DNA of 64,000 nt from Chryseobacterium lathyri (GTDB lineage: Bacteria > Bacteroidota > Bacteroidia > Flavobacteriales > Weeksellaceae): the NCBI RefSeq assembly GCF_030812195.1, contig NZ_JAUSSF010000001.1, positions 1,860,001-1,924,000 of the forward strand, in the 5' to 3' direction. Below, piece after piece: positions 33,148 to 41,431 of this stretch (position 1 is its first letter; the number at the start of each line of letters is the position of its first letter). The position numbers were made by a program, and so were the translations under genes. The notes beneath the pieces were generated by a model that saw only the letters and a list, made by a program, of their open reading frames with translations, was not told the origin of the DNA and did no database searches.

Positions 33148-33579
33148 ATGACAAACAACACACAAAGACAGAGCAAAGGAATTATTTTTTTTATAATAAT
33201 GGGGTTATTTTCAATCCTTTCTTCATGTCATCAAGATGATGACCCAGAGCTTAAAGAATTTAATTTTAAATGGTATTACAAAGTAGAAGCATCTCCTGGT
33301 TCTGTTATAACTAATATTATTTATCAGAATCCTAACCCTAATGGTGTCGAGCCTATTTCAGTTACAGGAATTAACAGTACTTCATGGACGAGTTCAGAAT
33401 TTGAGTATAAGACAATGGCCCCGGCACCTGGTAACGTTAGCCTCCCTACCAAAATTAAAGCAAAGGCAATAGGTCTTAATGACACTTCCACTTTGAATGT
33501 GGAGATTTATGTAAATGGAGTTTTGGTAAAAAAAAGCATAGATGTTGGACAGATTCTTACCGCTTCAGTAGAATATTAA
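33148..33579 (+). CDS. Small lipoprotein of unknown function
   Basis: A 143-residue lipoprotein. Hydrophobic residues 11-24 end in a lipobox (ILSSC, Cys27). The mature protein is beta-rich (FKWYYKVEASPGSVITNIIY, then LPTKIKAKAIGLNDTSTLNV), like single-domain Ig-type Bacteroidetes lipoproteins. It stands alone between two terminators. I see no catalytic motif. Confidence 0.7.
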   Translation: MTNNTQRQSKGIIFFIIMGLFSILSSCHQDDDPELKEFNFKWYYKVEASPGSVITNIIYQNPNPNGVEPISVTGINSTSWTSSEFEYKTMAPAPGNVSLPTKIKAKAIGLNDTSTLNVEIYVNGVLVKKSIDVGQILTASVEY

Positions 33580-33641
33580 CATTTTAGCAGAATGTAGAGT
33601 TCTTTTTGCATCTATCACCTCTTATGATTGATCAGAAATAC

Positions 33642-33681
33642 AAAAACCATCTTTGGAACATTCCTAAAGGTGGTTTTTTTA
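33642..33681. terminator. Intrinsic terminator between convergent genes
   Basis: AAAAACCATCTTT and AAAGGTGGTTTTT pair with one mismatch around an 11-nt loop, with a T run on the plus side. It serves the lipoprotein gene ending at 33579 and may also act on the minus strand. Confidence 0.7.
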
Positions 33682-33717
33682 AAGCAATTCAGGGTATTCC
33701 TTCATTATTTACAGTGT

Positions 33718-34788
33718 TTAAAATATGTAAATAATTTCAGCTTGATGAATAAGCTTTTCCAATATATCCTCTGTAGAAAGTTCACTGTAATCATGAATTG
33801 ACTGTCCAGCCCAGATGCCCACAAAATCAGTATTCTTCAATGTTTTTGAAACCCTTCGCAATTCATTCGTCAGCTTATTCTGATAAGGATAAGGCAGAAT
33901 ATATGCTGAGTTTTCCAGCGTTTCGATGTATTTATTTTTAATCCCTCGCGCATACCGTCCCGAAAAGCTTCTTGTCAGGACAATGTCCTTTTCGGATACA
34001 TTTTTCAGTCTTTCTTTTTCAAACGGCTGTAAAGCGCTCTCATATGATGCCAGTAAAATACTTCCAACCTGAAATCCCTGGGCTCCAAGTTCTTTTGCAG
34101 CCCTTAAAGTTTTTCCATTGTAAACACCGCCTGCATAAATCAACGGAACTTTCACATGATCATAAACCTTAGAAAATAAAGACATACCTCCGATCTCAGG
34201 AATAGTATCGGCATCAAACGTTCCTCTGTGTCCTCCGGCTTCAATTCCCTGCACGCAGATGATATCAATTCCCGATTTCTCCAGGATTAATGCTTCTTCT
34301 ACAGAAGTACAGGTTCCGATAAGCGTTATTTCATTATCTTTTAGCTTCTGAATGCTCTTATCATCCAGGTTTCCGAAAGTAAAGCTCAGAATCTTACAGC
34401 CTTCTTCAATAATAGCCTCTATCTGCTCATGGTAACCGTTCACTTTGATCTCTTCAGGATCAGGAAGGTTAACTTCTATATTATTTTCTTTTGCAAATAG
34501 GGTAATAAATTGTTTGGTTTTAACAAATTTTTCTCTCAAAGAATCTGTTAGCTCAGGAATATGGTGGACAAAAATATTGACAGCAAACGGCTGATCAGTG
34601 AGTTTTTTGGTCTCTCTGATAAGTTCAGCAGATTGAGCTGCAGAAAGATCTGCTAATGCCAGTGACCCCATACATCCGGCTTTTGCAGCTGCTGCAGTCA
34701 TCCGAGGAGTACTTACTCCAAACATCGGAGCCTGAATTACAGGATATTTTACATCTAAGATTTTACTGATTGTATCCGGCCAGAACAT
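33718..34788 (-). CDS. NAD(P)H-dependent flavin oxidoreductase (nitronate monooxygenase family)
   Basis: A 356-residue TIM-barrel flavoprotein. The first strand YPVIQAPMFGVSTPRMTAAA, then IICVQGIEAGGHRGTF (with the catalytic-site His) and PLIYAGGVYNGKTLRAAKEL plus AQGFQVGSILLAS for FMN phosphate binding, fit the nitronate monooxygenase/2-nitropropane dioxygenase family. It oxidises alkyl nitronates or acts as a general NAD(P)H oxidoreductase. It stands alone between a terminator and the AlkD-like gene. Confidence 0.87.
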   Translation of the reverse strand: MFWPDTISKILDVKYPVIQAPMFGVSTPRMTAAAAKAGCMGSLALADLSAAQSAELIRETKKLTDQPFAVNIFVHHIPELTDSLREKFVKTKQFITLFAKENNIEVNLPDPEEIKVNGYHEQIEAIIEEGCKILSFTFGNLDDKSIQKLKDNEITLIGTCTSVEEALILEKSGIDIICVQGIEAGGHRGTFDADTIPEIGGMSLFSKVYDHVKVPLIYAGGVYNGKTLRAAKELGAQGFQVGSILLASYESALQPFEKERLKNVSEKDIVLTRSFSGRYARGIKNKYIETLENSAYILPYPYQNKLTNELRRVSKTLKNTDFVGIWAGQSIHDYSELSTEDILEKLIHQAEIIYIF

Positions 34789-34880
34789 AGGAATTATTTT
34801 ATTTAAAATTTACAAAAATCTGTTGATATGCTAAGTTTATAAAGCATGATATTGCTCACAAACATCTACAGGTGATTCGT

Positions 34881-35585
34881 TTATTTTTCCTTCCGCAGTT
34901 CCTTAAACTGCTTTTTCATTTCAGGATCGAGCTTTTCTATAGCATAGGAAAAAGTAGCAGCGGGCATTGTCTTCGCATACTGATCAAGAAAATCATACAG
35001 TCTTTTGGAATTTTTCTTTCCAGCTTCCCTGATCCAGCTTCCAACGGCTTTATTTACCAGCTCATGAGGATCATGAACAAGGATTTCCGCAATCTTAAAA
35101 GTATCTTCAATATCATTTTTCCTGATAAAAGCATGTGTACTGACAACGGCTGTCCTTCTTTCCCATGGATCTTCAGATTCGGCCAGCTGGTACAAAATAT
35201 TTCTTGGCTTATCAATCAGATAATTCCCGATAATATTCCTGGCCCCACGGTCTACAAAATCCCAGTTGTTTAAACGGTCGTGACGCTGTAAATACAGATC
35301 GAAGAGTTCTTTCTTCTTTTCTTCAGATGTTTTTTTATTCCCGGCCTGAAAGCTCATGATACTCACTGCACCCATTCTCACTTCATAGAAATCATTATCC
35401 AGAAGCTTATTAATTTCTTCCAGCGATAAAGCAGAAAATTCTTCTGCCGTTTTGAAAATATCTCCGAACTTTACCCTAAAATGCTTTGTACTACCATCAT
35501 TTCCTTTGAAAAATTTTTCAACCTTGTCTGTTTCCTTCTCATTTCTGAAAGTAGACAGTTTTTCTATGAATTTTGCTGCAGTCAT
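34881..35585 (-). CDS. DNA alkylation repair (AlkD-like) protein
   Basis: A 234-residue all-helical protein built of HEAT-like repeats, typical of the AlkC/AlkD glycosylase fold. Characteristic segments are RMGAVSIMSFQAGN, then NWDFVDRGARNIIGNYLID and WERRTAVVSTHAFIRKND, where Trp, Asp and Arg match residues lining the AlkD DNA-binding cleft. It would remove bulky alkylated purines such as 3-methyladenine and 7-methylguanine. It is followed (minus strand) by the flavin oxidoreductase gene about 90 bp away. Confidence 0.85.
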   Translation of the reverse strand: MTAAKFIEKLSTFRNEKETDKVEKFFKGNDGSTKHFRVKFGDIFKTAEEFSALSLEEINKLLDNDFYEVRMGAVSIMSFQAGNKKTSEEKKKELFDLYLQRHDRLNNWDFVDRGARNIIGNYLIDKPRNILYQLAESEDPWERRTAVVSTHAFIRKNDIEDTFKIAEILVHDPHELVNKAVGSWIREAGKKNSKRLYDFLDQYAKTMPAATFSYAIEKLDPEMKKQFKELRKEK

Positions 35586-35605
35586 AATTTTTATCTATTA
35601 AAAAA

Positions 35606-35671
35606 CTCCCGCAGATCAACTGATCCAGCAGACTATTATATTAAATCTGTGTTCCGTTTGATCTGCGGGAG
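35606..35671. repeat. Long-loop inverted repeat (REP-like)
   Basis: CTCCCGCAGATCAA (35606-35619) is exactly repeated in inverse at 35658-35671, with a 38-nt centre that contains further CAGA/TCTG words. It fills the intergenic space between the AKR and AlkD-like genes. It may end the aldo/keto reductase transcript, and its CGCAGAT words recall dispersed palindromic repeats of flavobacteria. Confidence 0.55.
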
Positions 35672-35690
35672 ATAATGGAGAAATATTATA

Positions 35691-36566
35691 TTAAATATCC
35701 GCTACGGATTTCAGCATCTTTTCTTCCCACTCAGGATCTTTAGGATCAAAAAATAGCCTTTTTCCTGTATCTAAAGAACGGACAATATTCATTTCTTCTT
35801 CAGTAATTTCGAAATCAAAAACATTAAAGTTTTCTTCGATTCTGGAAGGCGTTACCGATTTTGGAATGACAACAAAGCCTTCCTGAAGATGCCATCTCAG
35901 GATCACCTGTGCTACTGTTTTGCCATATCTTTCAGCAACCGCTTTTAGCTGGGAATTATTTAAAAGATCTGCATTTCCGTTTCCAAGAGGACTCCATGGC
36001 TGCGTTACGATATTGTTCTCCCTGTCATATACCTGAAGCTCCTTTTGTTGAAAAACCGGATGAAGCTCGATCTGGTTGATCACCGGATGAACTGCTGAAT
36101 TGGCTTTCAGTTCTTCTAATTTCTCTACAGTAAAATTACATACTCCGATAGCTTTGATCCTTCCTTCTGTATATAATTCCTCCAAAGCTTTCCAGGTACC
36201 CAAGAAATCTCCATATGGCCAGTGAATAAGGTACATATCCAGATAATCCATCTGCAGTCTGTCCAGTGTTCGCTGAAACGCTTTTTTAGCTTTTTCATAA
36301 CCATGATCCTGAACCCATACTTTTGAAGTGATAAACAGCTCGTCTCTGCTTACACCGCTGTCCTTCACCGCTTGTCCCACTGCTGTTTCATTCTGGTATA
36401 TAGCCGCCGTATCAATCATTCTATATCCTGTATGAATGGCTTTTACGACTGCATTTTCACATTCGTCCAGATTTTCCATCTGCCATACTCCAAAGCCCAG
36501 AGCCGGAATATCCACTCCATTATTTAAGGTCACTACAGGCTGCCCTGCATATATTTTCTTTTGCAT
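35691..36566 (-). CDS. Aldo/keto reductase
   Basis: A 291-residue NADPH-dependent reductase. The catalytic tetrad is visible: Asp and Tyr in MIDTAAIYQNETAVG, Lys in LFITSKVWV, and His in YLIHWPYGD. The C-terminal AQVILRWHLQEGFVVIPKSV and SRIEENFNVFDF bind the cofactor phosphate, as in the AKR5-type 2,5-diketo-D-gluconic acid reductase branch. It reduces small aldehydes and ketones. Substrate is not predictable. It is followed by the inverted repeat at 35606. Confidence 0.9.
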   Translation of the reverse strand: MQKKIYAGQPVVTLNNGVDIPALGFGVWQMENLDECENAVVKAIHTGYRMIDTAAIYQNETAVGQAVKDSGVSRDELFITSKVWVQDHGYEKAKKAFQRTLDRLQMDYLDMYLIHWPYGDFLGTWKALEELYTEGRIKAIGVCNFTVEKLEELKANSAVHPVINQIELHPVFQQKELQVYDRENNIVTQPWSPLGNGNADLLNNSQLKAVAERYGKTVAQVILRWHLQEGFVVIPKSVTPSRIEENFNVFDFEITEEEMNIVRSLDTGKRLFFDPKDPEWEEKMLKSVADI

Positions 36567-36702
36567 AATTCTGTAATTTAATTTTTTAATATTAAGGTAA
36601 AGCCTAACAAATTTGCAATAAAAATTTGGAAATCCTGCTTACCATTTTTACTGTTTTTAAACTAATTAGAGACTGTTGAAAAATATTTCAAACCATCCCG
36701 CC

Positions 36703-36720
36703 TTTTTGCTCCGCAAAAAT
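36703..36720. other. Small hairpin in the AKR/GNAT divergent gap
   Basis: TTTTTGC and GCAAAAA flank TCC. It lies in the gap between divergent starts, within a stretch (36671-36730) richer in C than its surroundings that could be a remnant of a dispersed repeat. No gene is visible in 36567-36808. Confidence 0.4.
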
Positions 36721-36784
36721 TCACCCCTTTGAAGCAAGAAAATTACTATTTCACAACTCTTTCTAACTTATAACCTAATTTCCT

Positions 36785-36792
36785 TATTTTTG
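36785..36792 (+). promoter_or_regulatory. -7 box of the first GNAT gene
   Basis: TATTTTTG ends 16 bp before the ATG at 36809, giving a leader of about 10 nt. Confidence 0.5.
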
Positions 36793-36808
36793 CAGTAAAT
36801 TCATAACA

Positions 36809-37243
36809 ATGTCCCATCAAATCAGGCTGGCTAAAGCTGAAGATTATCCAGGAATTATGGAGATCTGGGAATCTGCTGTAAGAGCAACCCATGATTTTCT
36901 TTCTGCTGAAGATTTTAACTATTTTAAAGAAGCTATTCCAAAAGACTACCTCCCGAATATGGAAGTTTATTTGATTTTGGAAAAAGGAGAAGCAGCAGGT
37001 TTTGCTTCTGCAGTTGAGGGTAATCTGGAAATGCTTTTTATTCATAATGAGAGGCGGGGAAAAGGATACGGCAGGAAACTTTACGAATTTATGCAGCAGA
37101 CCACAGGACTGACCACAGTGGATGTTAACGAACAGAACCCACAAGCTATCGGGTTTTATGAAAAAATGGGGTTCAAAAGGATTGGAAGATCGGAGAAGGA
37201 TGGTTCAGGAAAAGATTATCCTCTTATCCATATGAGTCTGTAA
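36809..37243 (+). CDS. GNAT family N-acetyltransferase
   Basis: A 144-residue acetyltransferase. The acetyl-CoA binding motif A is EMLFIHNERRGKGYGRKLYE, with R-x-x-G-x-G, and motif B is VDVNEQNPQAIGFYEKMGFK. The N-terminal IRLAKAEDYPGIMEIWESAV-like start resembles the PhnO/YjaB type. The acceptor is unknown. Its stop (TAA 37241-37243) overlaps the ATG of the next GNAT gene at 37243, so the two are translationally coupled. Confidence 0.88.
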   Translation: MSHQIRLAKAEDYPGIMEIWESAVRATHDFLSAEDFNYFKEAIPKDYLPNMEVYLILEKGEAAGFASAVEGNLEMLFIHNERRGKGYGRKLYEFMQQTTGLTTVDVNEQNPQAIGFYEKMGFKRIGRSEKDGSGKDYPLIHMSL

Positions 37244-37710
37244 TGAAAAATCTTGTTTTTAATAAAATAGAGCCGGGAACGGATATTCCGTATGAATTAC
37301 TGTTGCTTGCTGATGAAACCGTTGAAGCCATCAACCAATATATTTTTGACTGTTCTGTCTACCTTTTGAATGACAGTCTTCAGAATGTTGCCGTAATGGC
37401 CCTGCACCCAAACGGAAATACAGAATTGGAGATCAAGAACATAGCAGTTATTGAAAGCTGCAGAAACCAGGGAATCGGCAGTATTCTTATTGATAAAGTA
37501 AAAGAAATAGCCAAGGAAAATAACTATACAACCCTGACTGTAGGAACTTCAGATACAGGTTTCCAGCAAATCAGATTTTACGAAAATAACGGTTTTGTAA
37601 AGAAGGGAATACGTAAGGACTTTTTTATAAACCATTACCCATTCCCTATTTATGAAAACGGATTACAGATGCGCGACATGGTTGTTCTTTCCCATGACCT
37701 TTCTGAATAA
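37243..37710 (+). CDS. GNAT family N-acetyltransferase
   Basis: A 155-residue acetyltransferase: IKNIAVIESCRNQGIGSILI is motif A, with the central Q-x-x-G-I-G, and FQQIRFYENNGFVKKGIRKD is motif B. It overlaps the preceding GNAT gene by 1 bp and, tail to tail, the LysR gene on the other strand by 48 bp. Similar short GNAT proteins in this group acetylate small amines or antibiotics, but nothing here points to a substrate. Confidence 0.86.
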   Translation: MKNLVFNKIEPGTDIPYELLLLADETVEAINQYIFDCSVYLLNDSLQNVAVMALHPNGNTELEIKNIAVIESCRNQGIGSILIDKVKEIAKENNYTTLTVGTSDTGFQQIRFYENNGFVKKGIRKDFFINHYPFPIYENGLQMRDMVVLSHDLSE

Positions 37711-38583
37711 TCCTTTAATATGATCAATCTCTGACTGGTAATTTGTTTTTTTCCGGCAGCCGAAATACAGGGTATTTTCCAGTTTTTTCTCGCCTTCCCA
37801 GATCAGTTTCACTTCACCGCTCTCTATTTCATTTTTGCAGAGGAAATTAGGAATAACAGCCAATCCGGTTCCACCTTTCAGACAACGGATGATCGAGTTT
37901 AAATTCGGGACAATATAATTGGGACGGAAATTTGGCTTATGCCCGAAATTCATGATCCAGAACTGAAAAAGATGCTCCATATCGCCGGTCGTTCCATACC
38001 ATTTTTCCTGTTTCAGCCATTCTTCGGCATGTTCGATACCTTTTGTTTCAAGCGTTTTACGGAAACTTTCCGTGTCTATATCTTTTCCGCCTACAAGAAT
38101 GATCTGTTCAGAAGAAAATGCCTCATGCTCGATATTGGGTGAAACTCCTTTTTTAGGCGTAATAATCAGGTCTAAAATTCCTTTATCCAGCTGGTCCAGC
38201 ATTTCAGGATATTCTCCGAAGCTGATGATCAGGTTGAAAGGCAAAGTAGAAACATACTGCTCCAGTGTAGTCTGAAAGGTCTCAAAACACATTCCCACGC
38301 TGATCGTAGGGGTTAGTTTTTCCGTAGATTTCTGAAAATTTTTCTCTACATCTTCCAGCTTGGAAATTGGTTCAGAAACAGCATTAAATAAAACTTTTCC
38401 TCTTTCAGTCGGAATCATTTTTCTTCCGGTCCTGTCAAATAGCTTATAGCCGACATAGGCTTCAAGCGAGCTTAAATGCAGACTGACACCCGGCTGCGAA
38501 ATAAACAGAGAGTCTGCAGCGCCGGTAAGCGTTCCGGTTTTGTATATCGCTTTAAAAGTGCGGTACCATTCTAAATTGACCAT
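37663..38583 (-). CDS. LysR family transcriptional regulator
   Basis: Starting at the ATG at 38583 (MVNLEWYRTFKAIYKTGTLT) gives 306 residues. The winged helix-turn-helix occupies residues about 4-62 (LTGAADSLFISQPGVSLHLS, SLEAYVGYKLFDRTGRKMIP), and the substrate-binding domain fills the rest. A longer reading from 38610 would run through the -7 box TAATTTTG at 38615-38608. There is no divergently transcribed target next to it; the downstream redox genes at 38.7-42 kb are candidates. Confidence 0.88.
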   Translation of the reverse strand: MVNLEWYRTFKAIYKTGTLTGAADSLFISQPGVSLHLSSLEAYVGYKLFDRTGRKMIPTERGKVLFNAVSEPISKLEDVEKNFQKSTEKLTPTISVGMCFETFQTTLEQYVSTLPFNLIISFGEYPEMLDQLDKGILDLIITPKKGVSPNIEHEAFSSEQIILVGGKDIDTESFRKTLETKGIEHAEEWLKQEKWYGTTGDMEHLFQFWIMNFGHKPNFRPNYIVPNLNSIIRCLKGGTGLAVIPNFLCKNEIESGEVKLIWEGEKKLENTLYFGCRKKTNYQSEIDHIKGLFRKVMGKNNHVAHL

Positions 38584-38711
38584 AGCTTTATTATAAATAT
38601 TCTGATACAAAATTACAAAATAATTATAATACTGATATAAAAAGAACTTTTTTTATATTTACTTTAATAGCTTAAAATCAAGCCGCCTTTCTATAAAACC
38701 AAGGTTCAATT

Positions 38712-39458
38712 TTAAAATGCTGATATTTTTTCATTTTTCAAAAAAGCAGCATAATAATCCGGAATCCCACTTTCCTCAATTCCACGGACCGTTTTTTCAA
38801 TCGGGTAAACAATCTGAACGATCTCCGGAATAGCCTGCTCCTCATCCAATGTCAGAATGAGATAAGATGCCAGACGGTTTTCTTCCTTGGAACGGCCTAC
38901 AGATCCACAATTCACCGCCCATCCTTTAGTTTTGAAATCTTTTTTAAATGATAAATGGGTATGTCCCATTACAACAATATCAGATTGGGATTCTTCCAGC
39001 ATATGGATGAAAACGTCATCATTTTCAGATTCATAAAGATACATATCATTGCTGGCAAGACTTGAATGCATAAGTTGAACATTCCAGTGCTTCTTTCCTA
39101 CTTTATAGTTTAATTTTAAATGAAAAGGAAGCTCTGATAAAAATCGTTTGTTTACTTCCGTAATGTCTTTTTTAGAATGATCAATGGCTATGAATCTTGC
39201 TTCGGTTTCTTCTTCTGAGTGTTTGGACAGAGGAATAACAGGAATATCAAAAGCAAGTCTTTCGTCATGGTTTCCCATGAGACAGGGAATATTCAGGGTT
39301 CTGATCCTTTCGATCACTTCGTTTCCCCACGGAGCAAAATCCACCAGATCTCCCAGGCAGAACTTCTGCTGAATCCCCCTTTTCTCAATATCTGCAAGTG
39401 CTGCTTCCAATGCAGGAAGATTTCCGTGCACGTCACTAAAAACCGCAATCTGTATCAT
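38712..39458 (-). CDS. Metallophosphoesterase
   Basis: Starting at the ATG at 39458 gives 248 residues beginning MIQIAVFSDVHGNLPALEAA. Calcineurin-like motifs are complete: FSDVHGN, CLGDLVDFAP, LMGNHDERL and VVMGHTHLS, with the late VNCGSVGRSK. It resembles the YfcE/DevT single-domain group with unknown phosphodiester substrates. The in-frame extension to 39500 is hydrophobic and lacks the conserved start strand. Confidence 0.87.
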   Translation of the reverse strand: MIQIAVFSDVHGNLPALEAALADIEKRGIQQKFCLGDLVDFAPWGNEVIERIRTLNIPCLMGNHDERLAFDIPVIPLSKHSEEETEARFIAIDHSKKDITEVNKRFLSELPFHLKLNYKVGKKHWNVQLMHSSLASNDMYLYESENDDVFIHMLEESQSDIVVMGHTHLSFKKDFKTKGWAVNCGSVGRSKEENRLASYLILTLDEEQAIPEIVQIVYPIEKTVRGIEESGIPDYYAAFLKNEKISAF

Positions 39459-39601
39459 TTTCACTATTTCAATAACAAAATTACTGGAGAAGTTTGACAA
39501 CTTGGTCTATAGCCTATATGACATTTAACCATGAATGACAATTTAATCTATTATTATTCTGATAGATGATTATAATTTATACTATTTTTATTATACAATA
39601 C

Positions 39602-39618
39602 TGCAAAGTAACTTTGCA
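39602..39618 (+). promoter_or_regulatory. Palindrome over the -7 box of the quinone-reductase operon
   Basis: TGCAAAGT-A-ACTTTGCA is a perfect 8-bp-arm palindrome, and its right half contains the -7 element TAACTTTG (39609-39616). A protein bound here would block transcription of the operon starting at 39643. Leader length is about 20 nt. Confidence 0.5.
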
Positions 39619-39642
39619 TCATAAAATTTAAACAATCATAAA

Positions 39643-40257
39643 ATGAAAAAAGTATTGATCATCAACGGAGGACAAAATTTCGGACATTCAGGAGGAAAAT
39701 ATAATGATACTATTGCAGAAAATACATTAGAAACACTTAAAAAAATTGGAAATATAGAAATAAAAACGACTCAGATTTCTGAGGGTTTCGATAAGGACGA
39801 GGAAGTAAAGAAATTTGTTTGGGCAGATTTTATCATCTACCACACCCCTATCTGGTGGTTCCAGCTTCCAAACGGTTTCAAGAAATACATTGACGAAGTT
39901 TTTACAGCCGGGCATGCCAAAGGAATCTATATGAGTGACGGAAGAAAAGCTGAAAACCCTGAAATCAATTATGGTACGGGAGGAATGCTGGGAGGAAGAA
40001 AATATATGGTAACTACAAGCTGGAATGCTCCGGAAACAGCTTTTACACTTCCGGGAGAATTTTTCAATGAAACCAGTGTAGATAATGGACCATTATTTGG
40101 ATTCCATAGAATGAATGCCTTTGTTTCTTTAGAAAAAATGGAAAGCTTTCACTTCCATGATGTAGAGAAAAATGCCAATATAGAGCGTGATATGAAACTT
40201 TACAGAGAGCACCTTGAACATGTTTTCGAAAAAGAACTTAAACCTCATTTAGTCTAA
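39643..40257 (+). CDS. NAD(P)H-dependent quinone reductase (flavodoxin fold, MdaB-like)
   Basis: A 204-residue flavoprotein. The FMN/FAD-binding start LIINGGQNFGHSGGKYNDTI, the HTPIWWFQLPNGFKKYIDEV segment and the YMVTTSWNAPETAF motif match MdaB-type modulators of drug activity, which reduce quinones by two electrons and so avoid semiquinone radicals. It is the first gene of a tightly packed four-gene operon, and its stop overlaps the next ATG (TAATG at 40255-40259). Confidence 0.87.
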   Translation: MKKVLIINGGQNFGHSGGKYNDTIAENTLETLKKIGNIEIKTTQISEGFDKDEEVKKFVWADFIIYHTPIWWFQLPNGFKKYIDEVFTAGHAKGIYMSDGRKAENPEINYGTGGMLGGRKYMVTTSWNAPETAFTLPGEFFNETSVDNGPLFGFHRMNAFVSLEKMESFHFHDVEKNANIERDMKLYREHLEHVFEKELKPHLV

Positions 40258-41141
40258 TGAAAAAAATACTGATCACAGGAATTACCGGTTATATCGGGGG
40301 GACCGTTGCCCGGAAACTATTAGAAAGGAACTACAGTGTAGCAGGATTGGTCCGCAATGCAGATGCAGCAGAAAAACTGAAGCAATTAGGAATTGAATCC
40401 ATCATAGGAAATATACATGATGAAACTGTTTTGAATGCTGCCATTTCTAATGCAGATGCCGTTATCCATACTGCTGATTCTGCAGATGACCCCTATGCTG
40501 CAGACAGTTTTATCAATGCACTGGAGGGAAGCAGCAAAACTTTTATTTTCACCTCAGGATCCGCTATTTTTGGAGGAAAAGAAAACGGAGAAAAAAATGA
40601 TTTTGTGTACACAGAAGATATTCCCCTGAACCCAAGGCTGGAAATGGCTTCCAGGGTACTGATCAATAATTATATTCTTCAGTCTGCCCAAAAAAATATA
40701 AGAAGCATTGTTATTGTTCCTACCATGGTTTATGGTGATGGGCTGGGCTTGAAAAAAGACAGTATCCAACTTCCGGCTTTAATTAATTTCTCTAAGGAAA
40801 AAGGATTTGGAGTTTATTTTGGAAAAGGTGAAAATGTATGGTCCAACCTTCACATTGAAGATTTAGCAGATCTGTATGTGCTTGCATTGGAAAAAGCAAA
40901 GGCAGGTTCCCTTTATTATGCAGAAAACGGATCCTCAACAATCAAGAATCTGGCAGAAAACATAAGCAGACAATATCATTTACAGCCTGCCCAGTCTGTC
41001 AGCGTACAGGAAGCAGTCAATACATTTGGTCCCGCAGGCGGATATTTCGGGTTTGCGTCCAACAGTGTGTGTAATTCTGACAAGGCAAAAACAGAACTGG
41101 GTTGGAGTCCCCAATATCAATCCATTGAAAATTTTATTTAA
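40257..41141 (+). CDS. NAD-dependent epimerase/dehydratase family protein
   Basis: A 294-residue short-chain (extended SDR) protein. The Rossmann motif is ILITGITGYIGGTVARKLLE. The usual catalytic YxxxK is not obvious: the equivalent region reads PRLEMASRVLINNYIL, so enzymatic activity may be altered. Such proteins in redox operons often act as NmrA-like or quinone-related reductases. It overlaps the upstream gene by 1 bp and is 2 bp before the next. Confidence 0.82.
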   Translation: MKKILITGITGYIGGTVARKLLERNYSVAGLVRNADAAEKLKQLGIESIIGNIHDETVLNAAISNADAVIHTADSADDPYAADSFINALEGSSKTFIFTSGSAIFGGKENGEKNDFVYTEDIPLNPRLEMASRVLINNYILQSAQKNIRSIVIVPTMVYGDGLGLKKDSIQLPALINFSKEKGFGVYFGKGENVWSNLHIEDLADLYVLALEKAKAGSLYYAENGSSTIKNLAENISRQYHLQPAQSVSVQEAVNTFGPAGGYFGFASNSVCNSDKAKTELGWSPQYQSIENFI

Positions 41142-41143
41142 TT

Positions 41144-41431
41144 ATGAAAATTTATCTTACAGCAGTTATAAAATCTAAAGAGCAGTACCAGACTGAAGTA
41201 TTGGAAGTTCTTCAGAATATGGTAAAAGAAACCAGAAAAGAAGAAGCCTGCGAACTGTACAGTCTTCATCAGGGAATTGAAAACAAAAACCAGTTTATCT
41301 TCTACGAGATCTGGAAAAGTGAGGAAGGACTTGCACAGCATAACCAGCAGCCCTATATTCAGGCTTTCGGAGCCATCGCTGAAAAAAAATTACAGGAAAA
41401 ACCACAAATTTATACCTCCTATATTCTATGA
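41144..41431 (+). CDS. Antibiotic biosynthesis monooxygenase-type (quinol monooxygenase) protein
   Basis: A 95-residue ABM-fold protein. LTAVIKSKEQYQTEVLEVLQ, then EACELYSLHQGIENKNQFIF and EIWKSEEGLAQHNQQPYIQA follow the YgiN quinol monooxygenase family. YgiN works with MdaB in E. coli, and here a YgiN-like protein sits in the same operon as an MdaB-like one, supporting a quinone-cycling role. It overlaps the next gene by 4 bp. Confidence 0.85.
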   Translation: MKIYLTAVIKSKEQYQTEVLEVLQNMVKETRKEEACELYSLHQGIENKNQFIFYEIWKSEEGLAQHNQQPYIQAFGAIAEKKLQEKPQIYTSYIL

